A stretch of 57,500 nt of DNA from Prorocentrum cordatum (GCA_963575745.1 CAUYUJ010022426.1:274962-332461), one strand, 5' to 3'. Positions 20,640 to 32,807 are shown, numbered from the stretch's first letter. Made by a program: numbers and translations. Notes: generated from the letters alone by a model not told the origin.

Positions 20640-22370
20640 TAAGAAATTACAGATGTAAGCAAAGCGAAAGAAATAACACCGAAAAACCAAACACCGCACA
20701 TCGTTAAATAGAACCATATTTTGACCTTACCCCCCCCCCGCTTGCATCTCTCCGCAGGCGCACGGGCGCGAGCGCGACTGGAGGAGGAATGGGTAGGATG
20801 GGGAAGAGCGCGCTCGGACTCACTCGCACTCAAACTCTCTCATGCCTAAACTCGCCCACTCCCGAACTGAACCATGCCCGATTCCACTCGCAGTCAGACT
20901 CCATCACACTCCGATCTACTCGAGATTCCGACGCGGGGACCCCCTGCCCCCCACCAAACCAAACAACGTAACAAACGCGATCAACTGCGGGGAGTAACGC
21001 GCGGGAGCGTGAGAGGAGGGGTAAGGCGCGCGAAATGGGGGGCTGGGCGCAGCGTTTGCCGACTTGTTATGATGTTTGTATTGGTTTCATGTTATGTGAG
21101 GCACTATTTTCTTTTCGTGTTTCTGCGCTCGCCGCTTTTGTGTGTGTACATTTGTTGCGTGATCTCTAGTCGTCGCTGTCGCCGCCCTCGTCTTCGCGCC
21201 CGTCGCCCCTGCACATGTCACCTCCGCGTGCCCCCCTCATCCTCGCTTTTTTCCTCACCATGCCGCTCCTCATTATCCCCCTCACGCGTTCCTCACCCCA
21301 CTTTCCCCCGAGCCCCTCCTGGAGCGGCGCGCCGCATGGCCGCGAGCGGGCGCCGCCGCCGTCGGGGGGGGCGGGGAGGGAGAGCATGGCCCCAGAGCGA
21401 GGGGAAGGATGGGATGACCGCAGGGGCCTGGGGGCCACAATCTGCACGGCAGGAGCGAGGAGGCAGGGGGAGGTCAGGGGCGTGGAAGGCGGGCGAATCG
21501 AGGAAGGCGCGCGGGGGAAGAAGGAGGAGGTCAGGGGCTTGAAGAACTAAAGCTCGAGAATAGAGATCAGGGGCAGCTGGAAATACAAACGTGGATCAGT
21601 GAAACATCAAGGCAGGCGAAGAGAAAGACGATGAGAGCTGAGGGCAGCAGGAGTGGCGAGAAGGGCTGAATGGGGTAAGGAGGGGAAGATGGTGGCGCGA
21701 TCGGCCCAGCATGGTCTGAGGCATGGCCCCCCGCCCTCCCCCGAACGCTCCCCCTTGAGACTTGTTTTCTTTATGGCGCCACGGCGGCCATGAAGAAGAC
21801 GAGTCACGGCGCGATGCAACAAAAAACAAAAAACATGGGAGGCCGCATGCGAAGCAACGCGGGGATCACAGAAACCACGCAGAGAGGTCACACGAAAATG
21901 CTATGCTGGGGACTACGGGGGCCGCAACGGAATGCTATCGGCATAGTCGCCTCGCGACTATGCCGTTAGCCGCCCCTTAAGGGAGACCATACCCTAAACC
22001 CTAAGCCGGGTGCTGCGAGCGACAGGCGCGCGCGCGACGCGCGCGAGTCCTGCCGTGGCGGCCCAGGCCGTGCCAGCCCCCGCGAGCGGCAGGAGTGCGC
22101 GGGAGGGCCCGCCGTGGCTTCGCATCCGCCAACCCCCCACCTGCCCCGGCCACGCATGAAATGTCCCAGCGCGGCACCTCCCCCAATATCCTGACATCCA
22201 CGTGTCCCGCCTGCGCCGCCCCCCCCTGGCCTTTCTCCCTGCGCCCCCCGCCGTGCGGATGCGAAGCCACAGCGGGCCCTCCCGCGCACTCCTGCCGCGC
22301 GCGCCGCGGCGCCCCCAGCGCACCCAAAACGGCAAGCGAAGCGAAGCGGCGTCGTCCTCATTCTCGTCAT
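20640..22370. other. Gene-free interval
   Basis: No supported exon on either strand. Contains Arg/Pro-rich read-through frames only, and around 22,020-22,330 a GC-rich segment with an imperfect inverted duplication (GCGAAGCCACAGCGGGCCCT at 22261 relates to the complement of 22095-22130). Confidence 0.45.
21992..22004. repeat. Two interstitial telomere-type repeats
   Basis: CCCTAAACCCTAA, nearly two units of the (TTTAGGG)n telomere repeat known from plants and dinoflagellates. Too short to imply a telomere. Confidence 0.35.
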
Positions 22371-22377
22371 TGCTCTT

Positions 22378-22770
22378 CTTTCTCCTCCTCCTCCTCCTCC
22401 TCCTCCTCCTCCTCCTCACCACCACCATCATCACCATCCTCACCATCCTCACCACCACAATCATCATCGTCATCACCATCTCCATCATCATCATCACCAT
22501 TCACCATAACCATCACCGTCACCATCACCATCATCACCACAACCATGATCACCACCATCACCATCACCATCACCATCACCATCACCATCACCATCACCAT
22601 CACCATCACCATCATCATCATCATCATCATCATCCTCATCCTCATCCTCATCCTCATCCTCATCCTCATCATCACCGCCATCAGAAAACCATTCCTTATC
22701 AGCATCATCACCACCACCATCAGCATATCCGTCATCAGCATCATCAACATCATCATCAGCATTATCATCA
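22378..22770. repeat. TCC then CAT/CACCAT microsatellite cluster
   Basis: (TCC)n to about 22,418, followed by about 350 bp of CAT, ATCACC and CATCCT repeats. His-, Ile- or Met-rich frames across it are artefacts. Confidence 0.9.
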
Positions 22771-23111
22771 ACAGGATGTTGATCATCATGGGGTGTTTCT
22801 TGGGGTGGGAATATGGTAAACGCATTTTGATCACATTGGCACGACACTCGAAAACACATATACACACGATGTACCACTGAAATACACGCATAGCTGGCGT
22901 CGACAGCAACGGCCGAACCAGATGTCGATCGTTTTACAACGCTGCGCAGACACACGAAAAAACACAGGGGGAAAAAAAAACGGGAGAACCCAAAAAAACA
23001 TAGATTAGTGGGAATTAGTGGGTGTTGGACTCCGCGGCCACGATATTGGCACTTTCCCTCCGTCAAAGCAGAAGTTTTGCGTCACGCTGATGTCGTGGTC
23101 GTCGTCCTCCT

Positions 23112-23160
23112 CCTCCTCCTCCTCCTCCACTTCCTCCTCCTCCTCCTCCTTTTCCTCCTC
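23112..23160. repeat. TCC microsatellite
   Basis: Imperfect (TCC)n in gene-free DNA. Confidence 0.85.
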
Positions 23161-23721
23161 TCTGTTTGGGTGGGAGGGCCGGACCCCAGGGGGCGGGGGG
23201 AGGCCCATCTCGCGGAGGGGGGGAGAGGGGAGGAGCGACGACATCAGCATGAGGAAGTGGGGGGGGGCTGGACCATGCATCATGTATCCCCAACTGCGGT
23301 GCTGAGGTGGTGGAGGTCTGGATGGGGAGGGGATGGGGGCAGGGGCTAATTAAACGATGCTGACTATCCCTGACTTCGGATCCGGCGCACTCGAATCGGG
23401 GTTCCCACGAGCAGCAACAGCATGGCGGGAGCGTCGGCGTCAAAATCGGGCGGACATCTACATCAGAGGAACTTGAAAAGTCGGGATGGGACCTCCGCCC
23501 GAACTACTCGCCCAAAGTATGGCGGATCCGAAGTTAAAGATGGGGGGAGCACACCCAGACCTCCAAGTCTAATTGTTTAAAAACAAATTCCACTGTGCGT
23601 TCTGAGCGCCACTCAGAAGAGACCTGGCCGTGAGATGCGCCTGCTCCTCTCCTCTGAGAGCCTCGGGCCGTCATCTCAGGCAAGACCTGCTACCAACAAT
23701 CCGACGTCCAGCTTGTTCCCG

Positions 23722-23847
23722 CCATCGCTCGGACGTCCATTCCCCGTGCATTTTTCGATTTCGTGCGTGTTTTTGTGGCTCGATGATCCAGGATGCTCCT
23801 CGATGGCCCTCGCCGAGGAAAAAATGCACACGCCCGAGCGATGCCAG
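23722..23847. mobile_element. TIR family 1 miniature element, copy 1
   Basis: Starts CCATCGCTCGGACGTCCATT and ends CACACGCCCGAGCGATGCC, so the ends are inverted repeats (CATCGCTCGG / CCGAGCGATG). A conserved inner block reads TCGATTTCGTGCGTGTTT. Three further copies are at 36511, 54801 and 56047. Size about 126 bp, with no coding capacity: a MITE or introner-like element. Confidence 0.7.
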
Positions 23848-24469
23848 GTGTTTCACTAGTGGACTGGTTAGTCATCCCGAGTCGCTTGCTGACAGTCTCG
23901 GGGCCCAGCAAGGGCCCTCAGAGACGATAAGCGGCGAAGAGCTTCCCTCTTGTGTGTCAATACGTTGGAGGCAAGTGTTCTCGAGACTCCGGCGAGTTTG
24001 CTTGCACGGGGGGCTGGGCGCGGCGAGCCCCGAGAGGAAGTCTGGAATTCACGCAAGCCGAGACTCACCTACATGCCTCTTTGGCCGAGAACGGCTTGAA
24101 AACGGCGGCGGAGGGGAGGGAGGGAGGGATGGCCATGCAAGTAAATTTGCCAGGATGTGCATGAAACGCATACACTTGGACCCCGGAAGTCGACGTCGGA
24201 GGAGCTTGAGAGGCGCGGCGTGGATCTCCACCCTGCTGGCGACATCGCCCAGGGTACGGCAGATCCGGGTACTGTCAGAATCTGTAGTAAGGACGCGCTG
24301 TAAGGACGCAAGACCCTTGGACGGTCCGCACACGCCAGTTGAAGCCTTCTAGCGGCGCACTGCCGCGCATATCTCAGGACGCAAGGGTGCCCTTGGGAAG
24401 CTGACCCGTCCTCACTGTGGATCTTCACGGTAGAAGGGGGGCAGATGGCATGAGCAAAACCTTTCGGCG

Positions 24470-24603
24470 GTCCGCTCGGATTTCGTGTACATACGTGCGC
24501 TGGGCCCCCCTCCCTGGCGCGAAGAGCGCGGCAGGGGCGGCGCCGCCTGGGGGCCGCCAGGGGGGCCCCGGCGCCGATCCAGGAAATCCGCGCAGAGCTC
24601 AGT
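24470..24603. mobile_element. GC-rich foldback element (family 2), copy 1
   Basis: GC-rich core GGCCCCCCTCCCTGGCGCG...GGCGCCGATCCAGGAAATCC shared with copies at 25276 and about 54190. In the better copies the ends are inverted repeats of CTCCGCGCG type. Followed directly by a (TTG)n tract, 24604-24690. Confidence 0.6.
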
Positions 24604-24638
24604 TGTTTTTTTGTTGTTGTTGTTGCTGTTGCTGTTGC

Positions 24639-24684
<46 letters not shown>

Positions 24685-24692
24685 CCTTTGTT
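24604..24692. repeat. TTG microsatellite
   Basis: About 30 units of (TTG)n with TGC variants, abutting the family 2 element. Confidence 0.9.
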
Positions 24693-25055
24693 TTCTACGC
24701 GAGTGGAACCAGATTTGGGCCTGATTCGCCCCTGCGCAAGGGAGACGAAAAGAGCGGGGAAGGGGAGGAGGAACAGGAGGGGCGAGAAGGAGGAGGAGGA
24801 GGAGGAGGAGGAGGCAGGGCCACATGCGGTCCCAACGCGGAAATCGCTGATGTCAATCTCGCCGTGCAAATCCCCCATGCACGGACATCGAAAGGGCCGT
24901 GCTCGGACAAGTGCCCACACCCGTCGCGCAAAGACAGCTCGACCACAGAGCACATAGAAGCACCATCCATTGCCCCCATCCCCCAGCCCAAAGCCGACGA
25001 GGTTGGGCGCGAGGGCACACGCGAGGGTGGAAGTGTCGGAACTGTAAGAGTTACT

Positions 25056-25190
25056 ACCATGTCTGGAGTACCATGTGGGACCTGCTTGAAAACACGAGCG
25101 AGCTATAACAGGAACGTTCCGTAGACGGATCTACCCTTACGGCCGCGTTGTCTGTGGACGTATCCACCCTGAACGCATCCATGTACGCCA
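25056..25190. repeat. Dispersed repeat family 4, copy 1
   Basis: Shares ordered blocks with 32448-32580: CCATGTGGGACCTGCT, an ACAGGA motif, CCGTAGACG, GGCCGC, and GACGTATCCACCCTGAA against GACGCATCCACCCCGAA. Diverged, non-coding. Confidence 0.5.
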
Positions 25191-25275
25191 CGACACCCCA
25201 TTGTGCCTGTAGACGACTGTGGCTAAGAGAAGTGGGCGCGGCATATGGCACCTTCTGTAGAAGAAGACAAACTCC

Positions 25276-25436
25276 ATAAACATAAATTTGTGGCGCTCCG
25301 CGCGAATCTCTTGGATCTGCACCGGACCCCCCTCCCTGGCGCGCAGAGCGCGCCAGGGGCGGCGCTGGAGGCGCCGCCCAGGGGGGCCCAAGCGCCGATC
25401 CAGGAAATCCGCGCGGAGCGCGGAAAGATTATGTTT
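25276..25436. mobile_element. GC-rich foldback element (family 2), copy 2
   Basis: The clearest copy. Left end AAACATAAATTTGTGGCGCT and right end AGCGCGGAAAGATTATGTTT pair as imperfect inverted repeats, flanking CCGCGCGAAT / ATCCGCGCGG. The core holds the shared CCCCTCCCTGGCGCGCAG block. Confidence 0.65.
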
Positions 25437-25574
25437 ATAGCGGTCTTTCTTCTTCAAGGTTTCTGGCACGTGCCCGAGCCGTTGGTCTTCTACACGCAGG
25501 CCAGCCTCCTGCCCTCCAGATCATGCCAGCCTGCCTTCACGCTACAGGTGTGGGCACCTCTCGCGGGGGCATCG

Positions 25575-25750
25575 AAGGGGCTCCTCCTCCTCATCCTCCT
25601 CCTCCAAATCCTCCTCCTCCTCCTCCTGCTTCCTCCTCCTCCTCCAAATCCTCCTCCTCCTCCTCCTGCTTCCTCCTCCTCTTCCGAATCCTCCTCTTCC
25701 AAACCCTCCTCCTCCTCCTACCCCTCCTCCACGTCCTCCTCTTCCTCCCT
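25575..25750. repeat. TCC microsatellite
   Basis: (TCC)n with a duplicated internal block (CTGCTTCCTCC at about 25627 and 25668). Confidence 0.85.
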
Positions 25751-25884
25751 TACTTTTCCTTATATGATTCTCCCTGTCGCACCCCGAGGCCATTTTTTTA
25801 GGGCGGGCCGGGCGTTTCGCATGAGACTTCCTCACCATGTATAACCCGAAAACATTGCAACAACTTCACAGATGGAAGGCGGGT

Positions 25885-26285
25885 GGTTTTCAAATCGTGG
25901 TTCTCGCCTCAGCGCCGCGCACACTCGTTGCAAAAATGTGCAAACTTTTTGCGGATTGAGGGCAACCGGTTTTCAAAATGTGGCTTTCGCCTCAGCGCCG
26001 CGCACATTCGTTTTGAAACAAGTTATGACAGCTTCCCAGGTTGAAAGCGACCCGTTCTCAAAATGTGGCTCTCGCCTTAGCGCCGCGCACATTCGTTCTA
26101 AGCATGTGCAAGAACTTCACAGACTGAGGGCCACCCGTTTTCAACATGTGGCTCTCGCCTCAGCGCCGCGCACACTCCTTCATATCATGTGCACGAGTTT
26201 CACGGATTCAGGGCAACTGGTTTTCAAAATGTGGCTCCCGCCTTAGCGCCGTGCATATTCATTTATAACAGTTGCAAGATCTTCA
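25885..26285. repeat. Five tandem copies of an 82-86 bp satellite
   Basis: Each unit contains TTTTCAAAATGTGGCTCTCG, CGCCTCAGCGCCGCGCACA and a CTTCACAGATTGAGGGC-type block. Unit starts are near 25889, 25973, 26056, 26140 and 26221. Ends adjacent to another repeat at 26,295. Confidence 0.75.
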
Positions 26286-26294
26286 CGGACCCCC

Positions 26295-26500
26295 ATGATC
26301 CAGGTACCAGAAATGGCGTTTTCGAAGGATTCCGGATTTTGCGTGTGCAACAGCCACGTTGATTCGCGTTGTTGAAATCCCAAGGACGGCGTTCTGGCAC
26401 GATTCAAGGATCGTCAAAACGCAACAGCCAGGTTGATCCGTGGCGTTGGCATCCCGAGAACAATGTTTGGCATGCTCCATGGTCTTCAATTGGTCGTCTT
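26295..26500. repeat. About 2.5 tandem copies of an 85 bp unit
   Basis: CAACAGCCACGTTGATTCGC (26349) recurs as CAACAGCCAGGTTGATCCGT (26424), and AATCCCAAGGACGGCGTTCTGGC-type text recurs as CATCCCGAGAACAATGTTTGGC in shorter form. Confidence 0.55.
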
Positions 26501-26682
26501 GCAACGAGGCACTTCCGTCGATGGAAATGAACCGCTGTCTGGGCCTAATTATGATAGGGGAGCTTGGAGGGAGGGTTTATTCCAGCATCGTTGATGACCC
26601 TTCGGTTTGCACTGGTCCTCCTCTTCCTCCTCCTCCTCCTCCAAATCCTCCTCCACCTCCTCCGAATCCTCCTCCCCCATCG

Positions 26683-29600
26683 ATTGCTCCACGGCGCCAG
26701 CCTCTCCCCCTGGCGCGGCCCCTCGGGCTCGGCCCTCGGGTCGCCGGCCCCACGCCTGCCCGACGCGGCGGCGCCAGGCGAGCGCGGGCCGCCGCCCCAG
26801 CGCTCCCGCAGCAGCTGCTCTGGGGCACCGAGGCCGCGCGCCAGCTCCGCGGGCCGGATCCGGCCTGCGGCGGGAGGCCACTCCGACAGTGGACGCACGA
26901 AGGCAGACTGGTATACAATTGCAGCAGAAAGGAGCCCCAATCAGCGGATGGTTTGCAATGGGCTCGATGAGGAGATCGACCGGGAGCGCAGGAGCCCAAG
27001 AACCCACCGAAATCGGCCCCGAACCAAGAAGCAAGAAACCGGGGAACCCGGAACCGGGAACACCCGGGAACCCAGCCGGCCACCAAAATCGGCGGGAAAC
27101 TTTCGCCACGTCTTTCAATTTCCGCTAGGACCCCTTCAGTGCAAGCACGGATTGGGAAAAATATTCTCCTGGGAGGCGCGCGTCTGACCCGAACAGATGG
27201 CATTCTATACAAAAGTTGTGTAGTGTGTCGTTTCCCGCGCGGCGTGGCCAGAGAGCGCCCGCCACGACGCAGATACTACAAGACTTCTCGGTGCACGCGT
27301 TGTCCCAGGGGGGCGACGCACACACAGTATTAGTATGTTAGGGTGACGCCGAAAACATGCTCGCGTCCAGAGAAACAAAAACGAGACAGGAGGTCCTTGG
27401 ACGTTCGGAACCACCGGGTGCCCTGACTGGGCCCTGGGGGCGTACAAGGACGGCTAGGGATGAAAAGCCGGTCCAGGGGAAAGTGTCGGGGCTTCCGGGG
27501 ACCCCGCACTGCGAAAATTGAGACATCGCATGCATGGAAATGGGAGCCTGCCATGCCATCTCGCTGGCCTTTTCAGTCGATGCGAACCGACGCGAATCTA
27601 CGCCTAATCGACGCTAGGTCGATGTTCATCGACGCGAACTCGGCGCACTCCCATCGATTACCAAACGCTGGCGAACGCTCAGGCGCTCTAACGTCGGAAT
27701 TTCGAGGACACGCTCAACTCCCATGATTTGCTACCGAACAGGCCATCGCCGTCGGCGTCCAGCAGCGCGAGGAAGTCGGCGACGTCCTCTATGGGCCGTG
27801 CGAGACTCAGCTCAAGAAGTTCTGGCGCGTGAAAGAATTGAAAGGGCGATCCAATCCCCCGGCACAGCAGATTGGTGTGGGAAGGCTTCGGCGGGGGCGA
27901 CCCCCTGAGGAGTACGAAGGGGACCAGGCGGAGGAGGAGGGAGAGGCGTAGGAGGAGGCGTAGGAGGAGGAGGCGAAGGAGGAGGAGGAGGAGGAGGTGG
28001 GAAGGATTCGGCGGACGATCCCCTGATCCAGCACTGCGACCCAGCATTTTGGTGCGGGAAGGCTTCGGCGGGCGAGACACCGATCCAGCATTTCAGTGAT
28101 GCGATGGAGTCGACGGGCGACACCCCGACCCAACGTTTGCGGTGCGGGAATGATTATGCGGGCGATCGGGCGATCCCTGGGATCTGGGCGTCGCATTATT
28201 TTCTCAAAGGACGTTTTCGCCGCGTTTGGGGCCCCAGGGACCATCACCGATCGATCCAGGTCAAAACGTGCATCAGGAAAGATGGGGTCGACGGCTTCGG
28301 TCGTGTGATTGAGTCGTTTCGCCTTCGGGGTAGCTCGCATTCGGGGTTCCCCTCGACGACACGGCTGGACGCAACTCGGTAAACATGTGCGGTTGGATCC
28401 CCCTGGAAGGGGTCTGGGGTCCGAGTTTGAGCTGACGCTGTCTCAACTGCCAGAGCTCGAATGTTGCGAACGCATGCAGCCTCGTGAGAAGTCAAGGCAG
28501 GAGTCACAGATCATGATTTGCTGCTGCAGCTCCCGAGCCGGTTCGATCTGTAATGGTCCTGGGGCCCGACATGCGGCGAGAGCTCCGGTCGTGAGAAAAA
28601 AATCCAACGCCAGGATCTCAGGGCCAGCCAGCGAGTCGGCCAGGCTCAGGGCGGGGGGATCCTATAAAAAATTGGGGCCATCGGGGTCCGAGGGCCCGCG
28701 TCCGAGACTGGCAGCGCCGACGCCCGGTTTGAGCAAAATCGAATCCCCTCACGAGCGGGATTCGTAATGTTCCCGTCGCCAACGTGATCGCTATCACATA
28801 TATCGTCTGGCTCGTCGTCGTGCTCCTCATGCTCCCCCCCCCCCTCTTGCCCTTGCACGCCCTCCTCCTCATCCATCCGGTCACGGCATAGATTGCCACG
28901 CCCGTATCTCAAGGCTTGCCCTGCTTCGAGTCCTCCGCGCGGACGGCCACGTCGAGGCGCTCGAAGCCGGCGGCGACCTTGGCCGGCTCCAGCGCGCCGC
29001 TGTGGTCCCAGTCGAGCGCCGCGAAGAAGGACGACACGTCCTGGAACGCAGAGGAACATAGTAGCAATATGCGCCCGGCGAGGAAGCGCTCGTCCGACCC
29101 CAGCATCTCGAATATGTATATCGGAGGTTGGGGGGTAAGATCGCAGTGGAACGGAGACCCCCGACCAGGAAATCGTTCCGTTTCGTTCGTGTCGTGCGTG
29201 CGGGCGAGGCGAAGCTGCGTGGGCGCGCGAGAGGAATGAACCCGCCGTTGTTAGGGCGAAACCGAGACAAATGCTTCTCCCCCACCCGCCCATCCGGAGG
29301 TGGCTCGCGGTGTCCCGTGGTGTCCGCCGTTGCTAGGGCGAATGCAAAAAAAAATGTTCTCCCCCGCCTGCCCGTCCATCCGTCCGTCCGGCGGTGGCTC
29401 GCGGTGTCCCGCGGTGTCCCGTGGTGTCCCGTGGTGTCCCGTTGAGTGAGATCGATGGTGAGATCGATAGTGAGATCGATGTGGTGCCCCGAGGTGTGCA
29501 AAAAATGAAATCGATGAGATCGATAGTGAGATCGACAGGTGTCCCGTGGTGTCCCGTGGTGTCCCGTTGAGTGAGATCGATGGTGAGATCGATAGTGAGA

Positions 29601-30950
29601 TCGATGTGGTGTCCCGAGTCGTTCCGTGGTGTCCTATGGTGTCCCGTTGAGTGAGATCGATAATGAGATCGATAGTGAGACCGATAGTGATATCGAGGTG
29701 TCCCGCGGTGTCCCGTGGTATCCCGTGGTGGCCTGTAGTGTCCAGTGGTGTCCCGTTGAATGGGATCGATAGTGGGATCGATGGCGAAATCGACAAGTGT
29801 CCCGTGGTGTCCCGTGGTGCCCCGTTGAGTGAGATCGATAGTGAGATCGATTGAGTCAGGTGTTGGTCCCCCCCTCTCCTCCCCCCTCCCCACAATCTCC
29901 TTATCACCCGAAACGTGGTCGTACAGGTGTGTGTGTGTCTATATCTATCTATATATGTTTAAGACATACCGTGCGGGCGCGGCCGCAAGAAACCCTCATA
30001 AGAAACCCAACACTGAAAACCCGCGATCGAGGTGCGCCTGAGGGGAAGCCTGAAGCACCCTGAACGCAGAAGCTTCTTCGGCGGCTGCGGGAAATCACCG
30101 CGAAGCCAGGCGGAGCGAACAAAAAAACAGGATACCCTGACGAAAAGCATGTGGTGTCTTGATGTGCGCCCCCACTGTATAATATGGGAATGTATTTAAA
30201 CATATAAGTCGTTTATATATATATATGGTATATACAGATGTGCACACTACGGTGATGGCATTCGATGAGGAATCCTTCGATAAAGAGCCCAGGGTCTGGA
30301 AGCCAGTGGAACTCGAATCGCAGAGTGGCCATGGATATCACCACCGCCCTCATCAGCTAAGGAAGCCTCCAGGGCCTGACGCCTCCTGGGCGCGCTCCTG
30401 AACGAACGCCCCACCGTGTCGCACATCGTTGCCCGGGCGGCACGGCCGAGCAGAGCCCGCCGCCGAGCACCGTGCGATGATTGCTCCGCCCGCGCGCGCT
30501 GCCCCTTGGGGCGGGGGGTGGCCGACGCGCACCGAGCACACGTTTGCGTGACGCCGGGAGTCCCGCACGGGCTCCCCGTAGAGGGTGCGCCTCCCGCTGC
30601 GGATCACCTCGCCCGGGGGTCGACCACAAAGCAGCGTTCTGCGTGCTCGCTCCGCTGCCTTAAAACAGGGCCAGGATCGGGATAAATCGCTCCAGAGCGT
30701 TCCGGAGCGCTCTCAGAGCGTTCCGGAACGCTCTGGAGCGGCCGCGGCGCCCAATACATCCTCCAAACCCGCCGATTCTCAGAGATTTCGAGTTATCCTG
30801 ATCTGATTGTGACCCGATATTCGCGTCGTTTTATGCCTCCTCGGGGCGCTCTCCATGGAACGAGAGCGGTCCGGCCGAGGGCCAAAAACTGCGCCTCGGC
30901 GCAGGTCCGACGCCGTGAGATCTGCCAAGACGACAAAGATGAAGGGGCCC

Positions 30951-30981
<31 letters not shown>

Positions 30982-32264
30982 TCAATACACACAAATAACA
31001 AGACTGCCCATATTTCCCATTTTTGTTTCTGGGTTTATGTCTTCCCCCCTTCCCATATTTCCCCATATTTCCCTGGGAGTCGACGATTCATTGCGTCTGT
31101 GTGTGTGTTCTTTCCCCTCCTGAGAAAGAGGAGAACACGCCCTTGGGGGGCTGGAAGGACGAGAGCACGACAGAACCGACGAGCAGCACGACGCCGACCC
31201 ACGGGAGTGCCAGGCCCGCGTCTCGCTCCGCCCCCTCGCCTCGCCCAGGTGCCGGACGATGCCGAGGAGGGCCGCCGCGCGGCCGCCGCCGCCGCCCTCG
31301 CCCGCGAGCCCGAGGCTCGAGGCCAGGCCCTGCGAGGCGGCTCCGAAGCTCCCGTCCAGCCCGCGCCCACTGGGCGCGCGGGACGCCGGCGAGCCCGGCC
31401 CGCCCGGCCGCCTGGCCGGGCTGCTGGGCGAGCCCGCCGCGGGCGAGCCGCGCCGCCCGCCGGCCGGCGAGGGCGCGCCTGCTGGGCTGGCCCGCCGCGC
31501 CGCGCGGCGCCACAGCAGCTCGGGGTGCGTGAGGCCCCGCTCGAGCTCCCGCAGGTCCACGCGGCCGCTGCCGTCGTCGTCCAGCAGCTGCAGGAAGTCG
31601 TCGACCTCCAGGGGGGGAGCCGCACAGGGGACCTACGCGCCGACCCACGTACCTGAGCACGGCCCCAAGATATGTGAGAACAACCTCGTAGTACGAACGC
31701 TCGCGCAATGGGTTCCTACTTTCACGACCAACGTGGATTCTTGACCAGGGGCCCGCCCAGGTGAGGTCGAAACAGATGAGGTCGAAGGACAGCGCCGCAT
31801 CGTCGGACGCATCGGCGACGCCGGCGCGGAGAAGATCGGGCTCCACATCGAGGCACTTCGCCGATACGGAGGGATCCTCTGGCCCCATCTGCTATGATCC
31901 CATCGGGCCGGTCTAGACGAGGAAAACAACACACGGGTTGGGAGGAAGGGGTTGGGAAGATGAAGGGCATGTGCAATAGCATCCGGATGCAATGCACGAT
32001 ACCTTCGGCCGCCTGCGGGTAGCGATACTTTCATTTCTCCCAGCCCCATCCCCCCAACCCGATAATTGTGCCCCTGACCTCAGACCTGCTCGGGGCCGAC
32101 GCCGACGCCGAGCCGCTCGAAACCCTGCCTGATCTCCGCCCTGTCCAGCGCGCCGTCGTGGTCGGAGTCCAGGGCGTCGAAGAGGGACCGCACGTCGGAG
32201 ACGGGCCTCCCGCGAAGGCTGCGGCGCCCGCTGTGGATGACCCTGTTCAGCTGCTCAATGACGT
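26683..32264 (-). CDS. Six-exon calcium-binding protein with four EF-hands in two duplicated modules
   Basis: Minus-strand exons: ~32264-32086, 31605-31240, 30607-30569, 29040-28920, 27788-27744 and 26864-~26683. Phases match at every join. Donors are GT, GC, GT, GC and GC; acceptors end AG. EF1 loop DSDHDGALDRAE and EF2 loop DDDGSGRVDLRE are canonical. EF3 (DWDHSGALEPAK) lacks the acid at position 12, so it may bind Ca poorly. EF4 (DADGDGRIRPAE) is canonical and is assembled across an intron. Each pair is preceded by a related helix: VIHSGRRSLRGRP in module 1, VIRSGRRTLYGEP in module 2. A linker of about 85 residues rich in Ala, Gly, Ser, Pro and Arg separates the modules. No membrane segment or kinase domain is seen. 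Both termini are unresolved: exon 1 may extend upstream, and exon 6 runs into a GGA tract. Probably a cytosolic or nuclear Ca sensor; that is inference. Confidence 0.75.
27860..28190. repeat. Diverged tandem repeat, about 65-70 bp units, in the EF-hand gene
   Basis: Units contain GGTGCGGGAAGGCTTCGGCG and GATCCAGCATTT-type blocks at about 27876, 27998, 28050 and 28139. An (AGG)n tract at 27925-27995 interrupts it. Lies in intron 4 of the EF-hand gene. Confidence 0.55.
29390..29850. repeat. GTGTCCC / GATCGATAGTGA satellite
   Basis: About 460 bp of alternating blocks (TGTCCCGTGG)n and (TGAGATCGATAG)n, joined by CCCGTTGAGTGAGATCGAT, repeated at least five times. Lies in intron 3 of the EF-hand gene. 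Long open frames on the minus strand are repeat artefacts. Confidence 0.85.
30955..30980. repeat. CA microsatellite
   Basis: (AC)13 in intron 2 of the EF-hand gene. Confidence 0.9.
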
Positions 32265-32447
32265 GCGGAGGTGGGCCGGTCGAGGCACCGGCGGTGTCCC
32301 TCCCCGGCGTTCTGCTGGGTCGTTGCTGGGCTTCCCGCCACGGCCAGATCCGCCTCGAAGAGCAGAACCTCGGGACGTGTCTGGGCCGGGGGGCCCGATG
32401 TTGAGCGGATCTTGGTCGGGCGGTCTGGGGACGCAGCAGTGGGACAA

Positions 32448-32580
32448 TTGAGCCATGTGGAACCTGCTCTGGGACAGGAGCACACCGTAGACGAAGATGC
32501 CGTCTCTCCGACCTTGCGTTGCACCGAGCGCAACGGCCGCATTGTATACAGACGCATCCACCCCGAATGTGTCTATACCT
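32448..32580. repeat. Dispersed repeat family 4, copy 2
   Basis: Partner of 25056-25190: CCATGTGGAACCTGCT, CCGTAGACG and GACGCATCCACCCCGAA in the same order. Lies just upstream of the visible EF-hand exons. Confidence 0.5.
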
Positions 32581-32807
32581 GTAACGACATCAGATGCGTC
32601 CTTCCTCAACCCTTGTTGCAAGGAACTGGAAGCGGTATTTGGCATAGGCTCCAGATATTGGTCTCCCAGACGCAGGGATACTCTGCCCGTCGTCGCCCTC
32701 AAACGCCGCCGTCCCAACCTGCGACCAACTCGTATGCTGGGTCAGACCAGACATAACCCACCTTGGCTTCCACTGATAGCCCCCTTGACTGGGAATGTGA
32801 GAAGGTA

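Noticed and set aside
21992-22004. Chromosome end
   Set aside because: Less than two telomere units and normal sequence on both sides.
22202-22909. His-, Met- and Asp-rich frames
   Set aside because: Products of the CAT/CACCAT microsatellite read in different frames; no flanking coding sequence.
24069-24953. 294-codon minus-strand frame
   Set aside because: It crosses a (TTG)n tract and a GC-rich foldback element; no segment reads as protein.
29251-29907. Minus-strand frames rich in DTTGHHG and DLTIDL repeats
   Set aside because: Tandem satellite without stops in several frames; it sits in an intron of the EF-hand gene.
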